Position numbers and translations under genes: made by a program
Shown: positions 52,683-62,344 of the stretch, in pieces
Position numbering within the stretch: the stretch's first letter is position 1
Layout: each line of letters opens with the position of its first letter
Assembly: GCF_001042715.1 (NCBI RefSeq)
Contig: NZ_CP009687.1
Coordinates: 859,418 to 923,417 of the forward strand
Reading direction: 5' to 3'
Source: Clostridium aceticum
Lineage (GTDB): Bacteria > Bacillota > Clostridia > Peptostreptococcales > Natronincolaceae
DNA: 64,000 nucleotides
Notes under the pieces: generated by a model
Told to the model about the DNA's origin: nothing
What the model saw: only the letters and a program-made list of their open reading frames with translations
Database searches by the model: none

Positions 52683-52844
52683 ATGAAAAATATAATCAAA
52701 GCATGCTTATATCTTATGAGAAAAAATAAAGTTCAAATCATATTTTTCCCAATATATTTGTTGTATATTTTGATCTTTTATTTTGGATTGGGTATGGGAG
52801 ATGATATTTGGGATGATGCTATTAAAGAAATAAGTAGAGAATAG
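52683..52844 (+). CDS. 53-residue membrane peptide
   Basis: Starts MKNIIKACLYLMRKNKVQII, with one strong hydrophobic helix (about 18-37) and an acidic C-terminus (GDDIWDDAIKEISRE). GGAGG is 8 bases before the ATG. It is between palindrome P copy 4 and the M16 protease gene. It could be a small toxin, immunity or regulatory peptide; no family is recognised. Confidence 0.55.
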   Translation: MKNIIKACLYLMRKNKVQIIFFPIYLLYILIFYFGLGMGDDIWDDAIKEISRE

Positions 52845-52905
52845 AATACTATACTATTGGCTATCTATTAGATAAATAATATGAAAAATTAGAAAGGGGA
52901 ATTAC

Positions 52906-55900
52906 ATGAAAAAATATTTAAAAGTAACTAGTTTGCAAAGAAAGATTGCAGGGGTTCTGGTACTTGTTATGCTACTTTCTTTTGTACCGATGCAGGTTCA
53001 AGCAGAGCAAGGCTATAAAGTTGGAGAAGTATATTATGGATTTCAGCTTATAGAGGAAAATCATGTAGAAGAGATTAGCTCCAAAGTCAGGGTTTTTGAA
53101 CATACTCAAAGTGGTGCAAAACTGATTCATTTGGAGAATGATGACAGCAATAAGGTTTTTAGTATCAACTTTAGGACACCACCATCAGACAATACAGGAA
53201 GTCCCCATATCTTAGAGCACTCCGTATTAAATGGTTCTGAAAACTTCCCTGTAAAGTCACCTTTTATAGAAATGAATAAACGTTCTTTAAGTACGTTTTT
53301 AAATGCTCTTACTTATCCAGATCGTACTTCCTACATAGCAGCAAGTAGAAATCATAAGGACTTTAGAAATTTATTGCATGTGTACTTAGATGCAGTATTT
53401 TTTCCAAAGGTTTTGAAAGAAGAGAAGATTTTTATGCAGGAAGGTTGGCATTATGATTTAAAGAATCCAGAAGATGAACTTACCTACAATGGAGTTGTCT
53501 ACAACGAGATGAGGGGAGCTTATTCGAATCCTGTGAATGTTTTAGTCAAACAGAATCAAAAATCACTGTTCCCCGATACACCCTATGCTTATGATTCAGG
53601 GGGAGATCCTCAAGTAATTCCACAGTTATCCTATGAGGCGCTAATAGACTTCTATAAAACCTATTATCATCCATCCAATACTTATATTTATTTATATGGC
53701 AATTTAGACTTGCAGGAGACTTTAAAATTTATTCATAATGAATATTTGAGTAAATTTCAAAAGCAGGAAGTACAAGCTTCTATTTCTAAACAAAAGCCCT
53801 TTGCAAAGCGAGCTTATCATACGATTGAATATGCATTGTCAGAAAATGCAGATACCAAAAATAAAACCTATTTAAGTTTAAATTATGCTGTAGATGAAAT
53901 TAATAATAAAGAGACCATGCTGGGATTTTCTATTTTAAATGCGCTATTAATGCAAACAGAGTCCTCCCCTCTGCGTAGTGTATTGCTGCAAGAAAAAATA
54001 GGAACCAATGTTTTTGGCAGTTATGATCCCATGACATTACAGCCTAGCTTCAGTATCATCATTGAAAATGCTGCTGATGAAAAGATAGATGACTTCGAGG
54101 GGGTTGTTCAACAAACATTGGAACAACTGGTGGCAGAAGGCATTGATCGTGAACTAATATATGCGATATTTAATACGATTGAAATTTCCATGCGTACAGA
54201 AAAATCCGATGCCAACAGAGGTTTTGGATATCATAATACTGTTTTGGCAACCTGGTTACATGATTATGAGCCTACATTATATCTTTCTTTTGAAGATACA
54301 TTAAATAAGATAAAAAATAAAATTGATGAAAATTATTTTGAAAGTCTAATACAAAAATATTTGCTAGATAATACCCACAGTTCTTTAGTAGTGATGAAGC
54401 CAGTAGCTGGTTTAGAAGTACAAAAAGGAAGGGCATTGAAGGAAGAATTACAGCGAATAAAAGACAGTCTTTCAGAAGAAGAAATACAGGCTTTAGTAGA
54501 ACAAACAAAAGCATTAGAAAAATGGAAGGAGACACCAAATTCCCAAGAAGCAATACAAACCTTACCTGTATTATCGTTAGAAGATTTACAGCAGCAACAA
54601 AAAAATATTTCTTCAAAGATTGAAGAACTAGAGGATGTTACGATTCTATTGCATCCATTATTTACAAATAGAATCGCCTATGTGAATATGTACTTTGATA
54701 CCATGAAAGTACCACAGGAGCAAATTTCTTATATCCCCTTGCTAGTTTATTTGCTTGGTAATATAGATACAGAGCAATACAGCTATCAACAGTTATCCAA
54801 CGAAATAAATAATCGTTTAGGTGGACTAAATTTTAGAGTAGATATGATTTCTAATTTAAAAGAGAATCATAAATATGCTCCTAAATTAAGGGTATCCATG
54901 TACACAGTTGCAGATGAATTAAGAAATGGATTTAAAGTTTTAGAGGAAATGATGCATCATGGAAAATTTGAAAACTTAGACAGGATAAAGCAGTTGGTAG
55001 GTCAATTAAAAGCAGATGTGGAATATGGCTTAAATAGTAATGGTATAGCTATAGCTCAGATCCAATTAATGAGAAAACAATCTCAAGCAAACCAATACCA
55101 AGCCAGCATAAGTGGAATAGATTTTTATTTCTTCTTGTGTGAAATTGAAGAGATGTTAGAAAAGAATCCGGAAGTAGTGATAGCAAACTTGCAGGAGGTA
55201 AATCAGTTAGTATTCCAAAAAGAAAACTTACTTGTCGGTGTTACTTTGGAGGAAGAAGAATATGAAACCTTTAAAAAAGCATTTTTGCCATTTGAAGCAA
55301 CATTAAAGACTGTAGATGCACCATGGCAGACTTATCGTTTTTCTACTGACAGCGGCAGTGAAGGCATTATTAATGGTGAGCAGATCCAAAGCGTTGTAAA
55401 GGGATATAATTTTAAAGATTTAGGCTATGAATATAGTGGGAAAATGGATGTTCTTACACAAATTCTTTCTACAGAGTATCTATGGAATCGCGTAAGGGTT
55501 TCTGGTGGCGCCTACGGCAGTGGTATATATATTGCCAATACAGGAGAGATGATGCTTTATTCCTATAGAGATCCTAACTTGAAAGAAACTTTAGATGCCT
55601 TTCATGGTATACCAGCTTATCTACGAAACTTTGCTGAGGATGAGGAGGAGATGCTGAACTATATTATTGGAACCTTAGGACAATATGATCCTTTGCTTAG
55701 TCCACAGGAGAAAGGTGCGTTAGAGGATAGACTTTATATGATGCAAATAACCCATGAAGATTTAAATGCAATAAAAGAGCAGATTTTACAAACTACAGCA
55801 GAAGATATAAGAAACTTTGCACAGTTGATGGAGGATGTCCTAAAGCAAAATCAATATGTTGTAGTAGGATATGAAACAAAGATTCAAGAAAATGCAGATT

Positions 55901-56211
55901 TATTTGATAAAATAATGAACATTTTTGGGGAAAAACAAGGAGTAAAGAAGGAGATTGAGTATTTGCCAGCTATAGAAATTTTTCAACAATTAGGGATGCC
56001 GGTAAGGATAGAGGAGGAAGATCCTCAAAATCCTATAGTTATCGTAGAAGTAGGAAATATTCAATTATTACTTTATGTCAATACAACATTGATGGTCATC
56101 AATGACCATGAGTATCATTTACAAGGCAAAATTGAGTTGAAAGATAATGAAATCTATGTACCAGAAGAAGCATTTGAGATATTCTTATACATGTTTCTAC
56201 AAGAAGAGTAA
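52906..56211 (+). CDS. exported M16C-family zinc protease (presequence-protease-like)
   Basis: 1101 residues, with a signal peptide (about 1-33, ending VQAEQG). The inverted zinc motif HILEHSVLNGS (about 102-112), a distal Glu region NGVVYNEMRGAYSN and the typical second inactive half match M16C/PreP-type proteases, here secreted. The C-terminal 50-60 residues look like half of a copper-amine-oxidase-N-like (stalk) domain. Family members degrade unfolded peptides. Position at the end of the peptide island allows a peptide-processing or clearing role. RBS AAAGGGG. An IS66 end lies 3 bases after the stop. Confidence 0.88.
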   Translation: MKKYLKVTSLQRKIAGVLVLVMLLSFVPMQVQAEQGYKVGEVYYGFQLIEENHVEEISSKVRVFEHTQSGAKLIHLENDDSNKVFSINFRTPPSDNTGSPHILEHSVLNGSENFPVKSPFIEMNKRSLSTFLNALTYPDRTSYIAASRNHKDFRNLLHVYLDAVFFPKVLKEEKIFMQEGWHYDLKNPEDELTYNGVVYNEMRGAYSNPVNVLVKQNQKSLFPDTPYAYDSGGDPQVIPQLSYEALIDFYKTYYHPSNTYIYLYGNLDLQETLKFIHNEYLSKFQKQEVQASISKQKPFAKRAYHTIEYALSENADTKNKTYLSLNYAVDEINNKETMLGFSILNALLMQTESSPLRSVLLQEKIGTNVFGSYDPMTLQPSFSIIIENAADEKIDDFEGVVQQTLEQLVAEGIDRELIYAIFNTIEISMRTEKSDANRGFGYHNTVLATWLHDYEPTLYLSFEDTLNKIKNKIDENYFESLIQKYLLDNTHSSLVVMKPVAGLEVQKGRALKEELQRIKDSLSEEEIQALVEQTKALEKWKETPNSQEAIQTLPVLSLEDLQQQQKNISSKIEELEDVTILLHPLFTNRIAYVNMYFDTMKVPQEQISYIPLLVYLLGNIDTEQYSYQQLSNEINNRLGGLNFRVDMISNLKENHKYAPKLRVSMYTVADELRNGFKVLEEMMHHGKFENLDRIKQLVGQLKADVEYGLNSNGIAIAQIQLMRKQSQANQYQASISGIDFYFFLCEIEEMLEKNPEVVIANLQEVNQLVFQKENLLVGVTLEEEEYETFKKAFLPFEATLKTVDAPWQTYRFSTDSGSEGIINGEQIQSVVKGYNFKDLGYEYSGKMDVLTQILSTEYLWNRVRVSGGAYGSGIYIANTGEMMLYSYRDPNLKETLDAFHGIPAYLRNFAEDEEEMLNYIIGTLGQYDPLLSPQEKGALEDRLYMMQITHEDLNAIKEQILQTTAEDIRNFAQLMEDVLKQNQYVVVGYETKIQENADLFDKIMNIFGEKQGVKKEIEYLPAIEIFQQLGMPVRIEEEDPQNPIVIVEVGNIQLLLYVNTTLMVINDHEYHLQGKIELKDNEIYVPEEAFEIFLYMFLQEE

Positions 56212-56213
56212 TA

Positions 56214-56295
56214 GTAAGTGTCAAGGAATTGACGTATAGAAATTCAATAGAATAGCTGATAAAATAAATCCAGTAGAAGTTAGATATGTTTGATA
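56214..56295. mobile_element. left end of IS66-type element
   Basis: Starts GTAAGTGTCAAGGAATTGACG, similar to IS66 termini (GTAAGCG...). The segment AAATCCAGTAGAAGTTAG (56265-56282) recurs inverted at 58016-58034, on the other side of the IS3-family insertion. Confidence 0.65.
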
Positions 56296-56360
56296 TGCTC
56301 CCCTTATAGTAGACAGTTAAAATAATAAAAACTGTTTATTATAGAGAGGAGCATATTTTT

Positions 56361-57044
56361 ATGGGAAGAAAAACTAAATTTACAGCTGAGATTAAGATTG
56401 ATGCAGTAAAAAATTATTTAAGTGGAACAAGGTCTCAAAATCAAATAGCAAAAGATTTAAATATTCATATAAGTACAATCCAAGGTTGGATTTCATCATA
56501 CAAGACACTAGGGACATTAGGGGTAACTACTACATCTAAAAACGCTGGATATTCAGAGCAATTAAAAAAAGAAGCTGTTATAGATTATCTTTCAGGTAAT
56601 TTTTCGCAATATGAAGTGTGTGAAAAGTATGGAATTCGTAACCGTACTCAACTACGGAAATGGATTTTGCAGTATAATGATTATGAAAAGATAAAATCTT
56701 CAGGTACAGGGGGAATATCAATCATGATCAAGGGACGTACTACAACATTTGAAGAACGTATTGAAATAGTTAAATATTGCATTGAACATAATAGAAATTA
56801 CAATGAAACTGCTGAAGCATATAAGGTTTCTTATCAGCAGGTCCGCAGCTGGACTGTTAAGTATGAGCAATCTGGCGTAGATGCCCTAGTTGACCGTAGG
56901 GGCAAACACAAGTCTGAGGATGAACTTACAGAGTTTGATAGATTAAAAGCTCAAAACAAGCTTTTGGAGGCTAGGTACAAAAGATTAGAGATGGAGAATG
57001 AACTGCTAAAAAAACTCGAAGAGATGGAAAGGGGGCATTTCTAA
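56361..57044 (+). CDS. IS3-family transposase OrfA
   Basis: 227 residues with three helix-turn-helix segments (AEIKIDAVKNYLSGTRSQNQ; EQLKKEAVIDYLSGNFSQYE; FEERIEIVKYCIEHNRNYNE) and a C-terminal leucine zipper (LKAQNKLLEARYKRLEMENE). This is the IS150-subgroup form. OrfA binds the element ends. Near its end (57006-57012) a run of A residues offers a -1 frameshift into orfB. Confidence 0.9.
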   Translation: MGRKTKFTAEIKIDAVKNYLSGTRSQNQIAKDLNIHISTIQGWISSYKTLGTLGVTTTSKNAGYSEQLKKEAVIDYLSGNFSQYEVCEKYGIRNRTQLRKWILQYNDYEKIKSSGTGGISIMIKGRTTTFEERIEIVKYCIEHNRNYNETAEAYKVSYQQVRSWTVKYEQSGVDALVDRRGKHKSEDELTEFDRLKAQNKLLEARYKRLEMENELLKKLEEMERGHF

Positions 57045-57118
57045 GCCTTGCTAAACATGAGAAAGTATATATAGTCATTAAGCTACTTTCAGATCAAAAA
57101 CATTATCCTGTTTCAGTT

Positions 57119-57934
57119 TTGTGTCAGATTGCTAATATTAGCAGATCCGCTTATTATAAATGGCTTCATAGAGAAAAAAGTCAGAAGGAACTTCAGAGTG
57201 AAAAACTACTTGTTCTCATTAACCAAGCTTATGAAGAAAGAAACGGTATACTGGGTTATAGGCAGATGACAATCAAGATTCGACGTGAACACAATATAAA
57301 CGTAAACCATAAACGAATCTACCGGCTGATGAAATTAGCTGGTCTAAAATCAGTATGCAGGAAAAAGAAATACAACTACATGAAGTCAACCCCTGAAGTT
57401 ACAGCTGAAAATGTGCTGAACCGGGACTTTAAAGCACAACGCACCTGTGAGAAATGGCTTACGGATGTAACAGAGTTCAAATATGGCGATGGGAAAAAAG
57501 CATACTTAAGTGCAATCTTTGATCTTGGTGATAGAAGCATAGTGTCTTACGTCATTGGTCATTCAAATAACAATGCTCTTGTATTTGAGACTTTTGACTT
57601 AGCAGCTACAGCTTATCCTAACGCAAAACCCATATTTCATAGCGATCGTGGTTTTCAGTATACAAACAAAACATTTAAGTTAAAACTTGATAAGGCAGGA
57701 ATGACACAGAGCATGTCCAGGGTAGCTAGATGCATAGACAATGGTCCTATGGAGGGCTTTTGGGGAATTTTAAAATCTGAGATGTATTACTTGCGTAAGT
57801 TTAATGATTATGAGAGTTTGAGGAAAGCAATTGGGGAATACATAGGTTATTATAATACCAAGCGATACCAGAAACGTTTAAATTGCATGACTCCAATCGA
57901 ATACCGTAATTATCTCACTGATATCTCTGCATAA
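57119..57934 (+). CDS. IS3-family transposase OrfB (DDE catalytic part)
   Basis: 271 residues from TTG at 57119. The frame is open back to the orfA slip site, so the real product is likely an OrfAB fusion made by a -1 shift. The rve catalytic acidic residues are present: Asp in LTDVTEFKYG, Asp in HSDRGFQYT, Glu in MEGFWGILKSEMYY. It appears intact. A GCACCAACC / GGTTGGTGC hairpin follows (57940-57965). Confidence 0.92.
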   Translation: MCQIANISRSAYYKWLHREKSQKELQSEKLLVLINQAYEERNGILGYRQMTIKIRREHNINVNHKRIYRLMKLAGLKSVCRKKKYNYMKSTPEVTAENVLNRDFKAQRTCEKWLTDVTEFKYGDGKKAYLSAIFDLGDRSIVSYVIGHSNNNALVFETFDLAATAYPNAKPIFHSDRGFQYTNKTFKLKLDKAGMTQSMSRVARCIDNGPMEGFWGILKSEMYYLRKFNDYESLRKAIGEYIGYYNTKRYQKRLNCMTPIEYRNYLTDISA

Positions 57935-58040
57935 AAAAGCACCAACCATTTTCGATTGGTGCTTCTATGATTTTTTATTTTTTCCACTGTCTACTTGACA
58001 GGGTGCAGTTCAGTTGCTAACTCTACTGGATTTTATATTT

Positions 58041-58301
58041 TTACTTAGCTTGAACTTTTAAATCTTCGGGTAGATCCTTTGAAAAGGGCAGTAGTTTTAA
58101 TAAACTTTCCTTGTCTTGAGGCTCTACATTGGGAAGGTTGTCCATTAAATAAAGTAGATATTTTTCAATAACTAAATTATTATTCTTAGCCGTTTCAATG
58201 ATGCTATAGATTAATGCACTGGACTCTGCACCTTTGGTGGAAGCCGAGAAAAGCCAATTGCTGCGACCCACCACAAATGGTCTTATAGATCGCTCTGTAG
58301 C
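58041..58301 (-). pseudogene. 3' fragment of IS66-family transposase
   Basis: Reverse strand reads ERSIRPFVVGRSNWLFSAST... ending at 58041 in a stop, i.e. the C-terminal part of an IS66 transposase (TnpC). It is cut at TGTAGC (58296-58301) by the RIT element. The matching 5' fragment is at 62436-62600. Confidence 0.85.
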
Positions 58302-58343
58302 TTATCCAAACATTAAGATAAGCTGCATTATCCTCATCTTTTA

Positions 58344-58410
58344 AAAATCCTCAGGATTTGCTACAGGTCGCTTAATTTGGGTATTCGCATCACAAATCCT
58401 GAGGATTTTA
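58344..58410. repeat. RIT left terminal inverted repeat
   Basis: AAAATCCTCAGGATTTGCTA...CACAAATCCTGAGGATTTTA; the near-exact reverse complement of 62347-62413. Confidence 0.93.
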
Positions 58411-58447
58411 TTATACTGAAACTACTACAATTAAAGGAGGTAGTTTC

Positions 58448-60343
58448 ATGTATCAAGATTATGACAAGGCTGTCGAAAAAGTAATGGAGTATCTAGAAAG
58501 AAACCATTATACTTCTAGTATCGTACGTACCTATCAACGGTGTTTTCGCTTGATAAAAGAGTTTTTCAAGAAAAACCATGATTACTATTCGCATGAACTG
58601 GCAATGGAATGGCTGGCTAGTGTCACACCAGGTCTCTGCAAATCAACATTTAAGACTTATCGGTTAGCACTCAGCAGGATAAACGCAGCCTACAAAAACC
58701 AGGAAATCGTAAATACCAAGGCTGTCTACCAATCTCAGCAGAATTATCAAAATCTGGATCCATGGTGCAGACACCTTCTAGATGAATTTCTAGAAAAAAT
58801 GTCTTCCAGTTATGTAGTTTCCTTTTTGCAAACCCTCAAAATTGCTGGGGCTCGATTTTTGACTTATACTACGAGGCATGGTGTTTCCAGACCAGAAGAT
58901 ATTTCTCACCACATAGTTGCTAATTACTACTATGATGACAGGCACGATAGTTACAAATCGAAAGATGTTTATAACGGCTGTATCCGAATGTTTTTGAGAT
59001 ATCTTGTAGCATTGGGAATAATCAGGTCTTCTATTCCTTTGATGTTGGACAAATTTACCCTTGCTAGAATGGTGTTTATTGAAGAACTTCCAAAAACGGA
59101 ACAAGAAAACTTTCATCAGGATTATAGCCAAATTCTTTTTTCAGCAGAAGAATTCTACACTCGTTTGGGTGAGGTTAGCTTTCTGGTAGTACAGCAGAAA
59201 TACTCCCTAACAATGAGGCGGACTTTTCATAATGCTTGGAAAGAACTATTTATTTTTTTGGAAGCCAATGAACTTGGATATTCTAAAGAAATTGCCTTGA
59301 CCTGGGCTTCATATATGAAGAATTATACCCTTCAGTGGAAAACATTTCGACGTGCCATGAAGTTGTTTGAACAGTACCTAAAAACAGGAAGCCTCCAGCC
59401 GAAAACAGTATATACTTATCAGTCGGATCCGGCAGATGATCTGCCAAAGTGGTGCAAAACGGACTATGACTTGTTTATGCTTCACAAGAAAAAAGAAGGA
59501 GTCGCAGTCTCAACACTCAGTATGTATCGTTCGTCCTGCCTGCGTTTTCTTTTTTATCTTGAGCGGACTGGTATTGCTTCTTGGGATATTGTGACTCCGG
59601 AAGTAATAAAGGAATTCCATTATACAGATCCTCACAACACTCCAGAAGGCAAGAATGCTTATGCTGCAAAAATCAGGGCATTTTTAGATTACCTGTCAGA
59701 AGCCGAGCAGGTCCCATTCACCTTGCAGCTAGCTCTTTCAAATGAATGCGCCCCACAGGTAACAATTATTAAAACACTAGATGATGATGAATTATCTGTC
59801 ATCTATCAGTACAAAGAAGTTTCTCACAAAGTCATGCAGCTACGTAATACAGCAATGGTTCTTCTTGGACTTCGTATGGGTTTTCGTGCATCTGATATTA
59901 CAAAGTTAAAACTCTCAGATATATCCTGGCTACAGCAGACTATCTCTGTCCAGCAGCAAAAAACAGATAGATTTCTGAAACTTCCAATGCCTACAGAGGT
60001 TGGCAACAGTTTATATCGTTATATCACTATGGGACGTCCGGAAACTTCTTGTGAATACGTTTTTGTTGCGCACAGAGTCCCATATGATAGATTGCATCGA
60101 GGAGTATGTTTAAAAGCTTTAAATCATGTATTAAACAAGAACTCCCACGGTTTCCACATTACACGAAGGACATTTGCATCACGTATGCTCCAGAAAGATA
60201 CCAATCCAGAAATGATTGCAGAAGCCTTGGGACACAGCGATGATACAACTGTAATGAAATATCTTTCAACAAATGGAGAAAAGATGCGGCAATGTGCCAT
60301 TCCTCTTGCTGAAATCACAGTAAAAGGAGGTCTGCTGACATGA
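58448..60343 (+). CDS. RIT recombinase 1 (large tyrosine recombinase)
   Basis: 631 residues, with an extended N-terminus containing two core-binding-like units (about 1-120 and 240-420), then a catalytic domain with LRMGFRASDITKL (first Arg), HITRRTFASRML (His/Arg), LGHSDDTTVMKYLS (His and Tyr). All RHRH-Y residues are visible. AAAGGAGG precedes the ATG. Its stop overlaps the next gene by 4 bases. It acts with the other two recombinases to move the element. Confidence 0.9.
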   Translation: MYQDYDKAVEKVMEYLERNHYTSSIVRTYQRCFRLIKEFFKKNHDYYSHELAMEWLASVTPGLCKSTFKTYRLALSRINAAYKNQEIVNTKAVYQSQQNYQNLDPWCRHLLDEFLEKMSSSYVVSFLQTLKIAGARFLTYTTRHGVSRPEDISHHIVANYYYDDRHDSYKSKDVYNGCIRMFLRYLVALGIIRSSIPLMLDKFTLARMVFIEELPKTEQENFHQDYSQILFSAEEFYTRLGEVSFLVVQQKYSLTMRRTFHNAWKELFIFLEANELGYSKEIALTWASYMKNYTLQWKTFRRAMKLFEQYLKTGSLQPKTVYTYQSDPADDLPKWCKTDYDLFMLHKKKEGVAVSTLSMYRSSCLRFLFYLERTGIASWDIVTPEVIKEFHYTDPHNTPEGKNAYAAKIRAFLDYLSEAEQVPFTLQLALSNECAPQVTIIKTLDDDELSVIYQYKEVSHKVMQLRNTAMVLLGLRMGFRASDITKLKLSDISWLQQTISVQQQKTDRFLKLPMPTEVGNSLYRYITMGRPETSCEYVFVAHRVPYDRLHRGVCLKALNHVLNKNSHGFHITRRTFASRMLQKDTNPEMIAEALGHSDDTTVMKYLSTNGEKMRQCAIPLAEITVKGGLLT

Positions 60344-61320
60344 TGGAAGCATTTCGTTACCAGTATAGCAGTGTGTTGGCTCCTTACATTGAGGGACTTA
60401 TCCGTCAGAAGAAAGCCGACGGTTTTATTTATGATTACCAATCCTATATTCTAAAAACCTTTGATGATTTTTGCCTGAATCGTGGATACAAGAATGCAGT
60501 CATTACTCGTGACGTTGCCATGGAATGGGCAGTCCAGAGGAAAACAGAAGGTTTAAACTACCGGAATCAACGTGTGTCTTTTCTGAGACAGCTTTCATTA
60601 TACATGAATTCCATGGGCATAAACAGTTACATTCCGCATCATATGCCTTCTGAGAAAGTATCAGTTCCACACATTTTCAATAGGGAAGAACTGCAGGCTT
60701 TCTTTGAAGTAGTCGATACCTATCTACCTGAAAATGAAAGGTGGCACTGTCTGGCTATGGAATATCAGTTGCTCTTTCGTTTATATTATTGCTGTGGACT
60801 TCGCCTATCCGAGGGGTGTGGCCTTGAAAAGAAAGATGTTGATTTGACAAATGGTATTCTGGACATCAGGCAGTCTAAGGGCAGAAAAGATAGACAGGTT
60901 TATATGGCAGACGATTTGATAGAACTATGCAGGAAATATCAAGCAAAGATGAATTGGATGCAGCCCAATACAGTATGGTTTTTTCCAGGACGCACCCCGG
61001 ATAAACATATTCAAAAGACCAGTATTGATAAGAAATTTAAACAGTTATGGGAAATGACCAGTTATTCCAAGCACTGTGACAAACAACCTACTGTTCATGC
61101 GTTTAGACATACCTTTGTCGTAAACCGTATAAATCACTGGATGGTGGAAGGTGTTTCTCTGGAAAACATGATGCCTTATCTAAGCCGGTATCTTGGACAT
61201 TCTGGCATCGAGGATACGATGTATTATTATCACCAGGTGCATACTGCTTTTGAGATTGTACGACAGAAAGACCAGATTTCAGCAAAGGTCATCCCGGAGG
61301 TGATGCCTTATGAGGAGTAA
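60340..61320 (+). CDS. RIT recombinase 2 (tyrosine recombinase)
   Basis: 326 residues with the XerC/D-type layout. Catalytic residues: Arg in CCGLRLSEGCGL, His/Arg in VHAFRHTFVVNR, His in YLGHSGIEDTMYYYH with Tyr. The start overlaps the first gene (ATGA), and the stop overlaps the third gene by 11 bases. The set is translated as a coupled trio. Confidence 0.9.
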   Translation: MMEAFRYQYSSVLAPYIEGLIRQKKADGFIYDYQSYILKTFDDFCLNRGYKNAVITRDVAMEWAVQRKTEGLNYRNQRVSFLRQLSLYMNSMGINSYIPHHMPSEKVSVPHIFNREELQAFFEVVDTYLPENERWHCLAMEYQLLFRLYYCCGLRLSEGCGLEKKDVDLTNGILDIRQSKGRKDRQVYMADDLIELCRKYQAKMNWMQPNTVWFFPGRTPDKHIQKTSIDKKFKQLWEMTSYSKHCDKQPTVHAFRHTFVVNRINHWMVEGVSLENMMPYLSRYLGHSGIEDTMYYYHQVHTAFEIVRQKDQISAKVIPEVMPYEE

Positions 61321-62344
61321 TGCTATTCCCGAGGAAAAGCTCTTCTTTTCAATGACATTGGAATTTTTAGAAACATATATGCCAAGGCAGCTAGGAAGAA
61401 GCCCAAAAACAATCAAATCCTATCGGGACTCATTGACTATATTTCGCAGGTTTCTGTTGGGAGAAAAACAGCTCTCCGTCCGTAGATTTCTATTTGAAGA
61501 ATGCACTCCTGCACTGATACAAGATTTCATTATTTATCTGAAAAAAGCAGGAAATAGTCCAGGAACCTGTAATCAGAGACTGACAGCACTCCGTACCTAT
61601 TTATGGTTTGCTACAGACCGCGACATTTCATTACAATCGATAGCTTTGAGGATTTCCAAGTTGCCGCAATGCAAAACTCCAAAAAAGGAAAAAGAAACAT
61701 TGTCTGACCACGCACTGAAATGTTTACTGGAGCAGCCTAAAAATACAAAGATTGGTTTGCGAGACAGAACTATGATGATACTGCTGTATGATTCCGCTAT
61801 CCGGCTTGATGAGCTACTCAGTCTGACACTGCAGGATTTAATGCTAAATACTAATGAGCCATATATCAGAATTACTGGAAAAGGAAACAAGGAACGCATT
61901 GTGGCAATCAACACCAGAACCACTGAACACCTCCTGCAGTATTTACGAATATTTCACCCAGATATCATCAAAACTTCACTAGCCTTTTATACCAAAATCA
62001 AGGGACAGACAGGAAAAATGTCAGAAGGAAATGTAGAACGTTTCATAAGGCAATATGGAAAACAGGCAAAAACAATCTGCGAAGAAGTGCCGGATAATGT
62101 GTATCCCCACATGCTACGTCGCACGAGGGCAACCGATTTATATCAAAATGGTGTTGAACTGGCATTAGTGTCCAAGATTCTTGGCCATGCCTCTATTGAA
62201 ACTACTAAAATTTATGCAACACCATCCATGGAAATGATGAGACAGGCATTGGAATCTGTTGAAACACCAGAACAGGCTACCGAAAAGCCATTATGGAAAA
62301 AATGCAGCGAAGAAGAACTGGCAAAACTGTGTGGATTACGGTAA
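61310..62344 (+). CDS. RIT recombinase 3 (tyrosine recombinase)
   Basis: 344 residues. N-terminal SAM-like DNA-binding domain and catalytic domain with YDSAIRLDELLSL (Arg), HMLRRTRATDLY (His/Arg), LGHASIETTKIYATP (His, Tyr). The order of three different-length recombinases with 4- and 11-base overlaps is the hallmark of recombinase-in-trio elements. Confidence 0.9.
   Translation: MRSNAIPEEKLFFSMTLEFLETYMPRQLGRSPKTIKSYRDSLTIFRRFLLGEKQLSVRRFLFEECTPALIQDFIIYLKKAGNSPGTCNQRLTALRTYLWFATDRDISLQSIALRISKLPQCKTPKKEKETLSDHALKCLLEQPKNTKIGLRDRTMMILLYDSAIRLDELLSLTLQDLMLNTNEPYIRITGKGNKERIVAINTRTTEHLLQYLRIFHPDIIKTSLAFYTKIKGQTGKMSEGNVERFIRQYGKQAKTICEEVPDNVYPHMLRRTRATDLYQNGVELALVSKILGHASIETTKIYATPSMEMMRQALESVETPEQATEKPLWKKCSEEELAKLCGLR

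Larger units (their letters stand above)
56296..58007 (+). mobile_element. IS3-family insertion sequence (IS150-like)
   Basis: About 1.7 kb. The ends TGCTCCCCTTATAGTAGACA and (reverse strand) TGCACCCTGTCAAGTAGACA form imperfect inverted repeats starting TG and ending CA. It contains orfA and orfB with an A-rich slip site. It is inserted into an IS66 remnant. No clear target duplication is visible. Confidence 0.88.

Noticed and set aside
54272-54616. Reverse-strand frame of 114 codons
   Set aside because: Shadow of the M16 protease coding sequence.
56286-58016. Target duplication of the IS3-family element
   Set aside because: The bases next to the two ends (ATA and GTT) do not match; the exact ends may be off by a few bases or the duplication has decayed.
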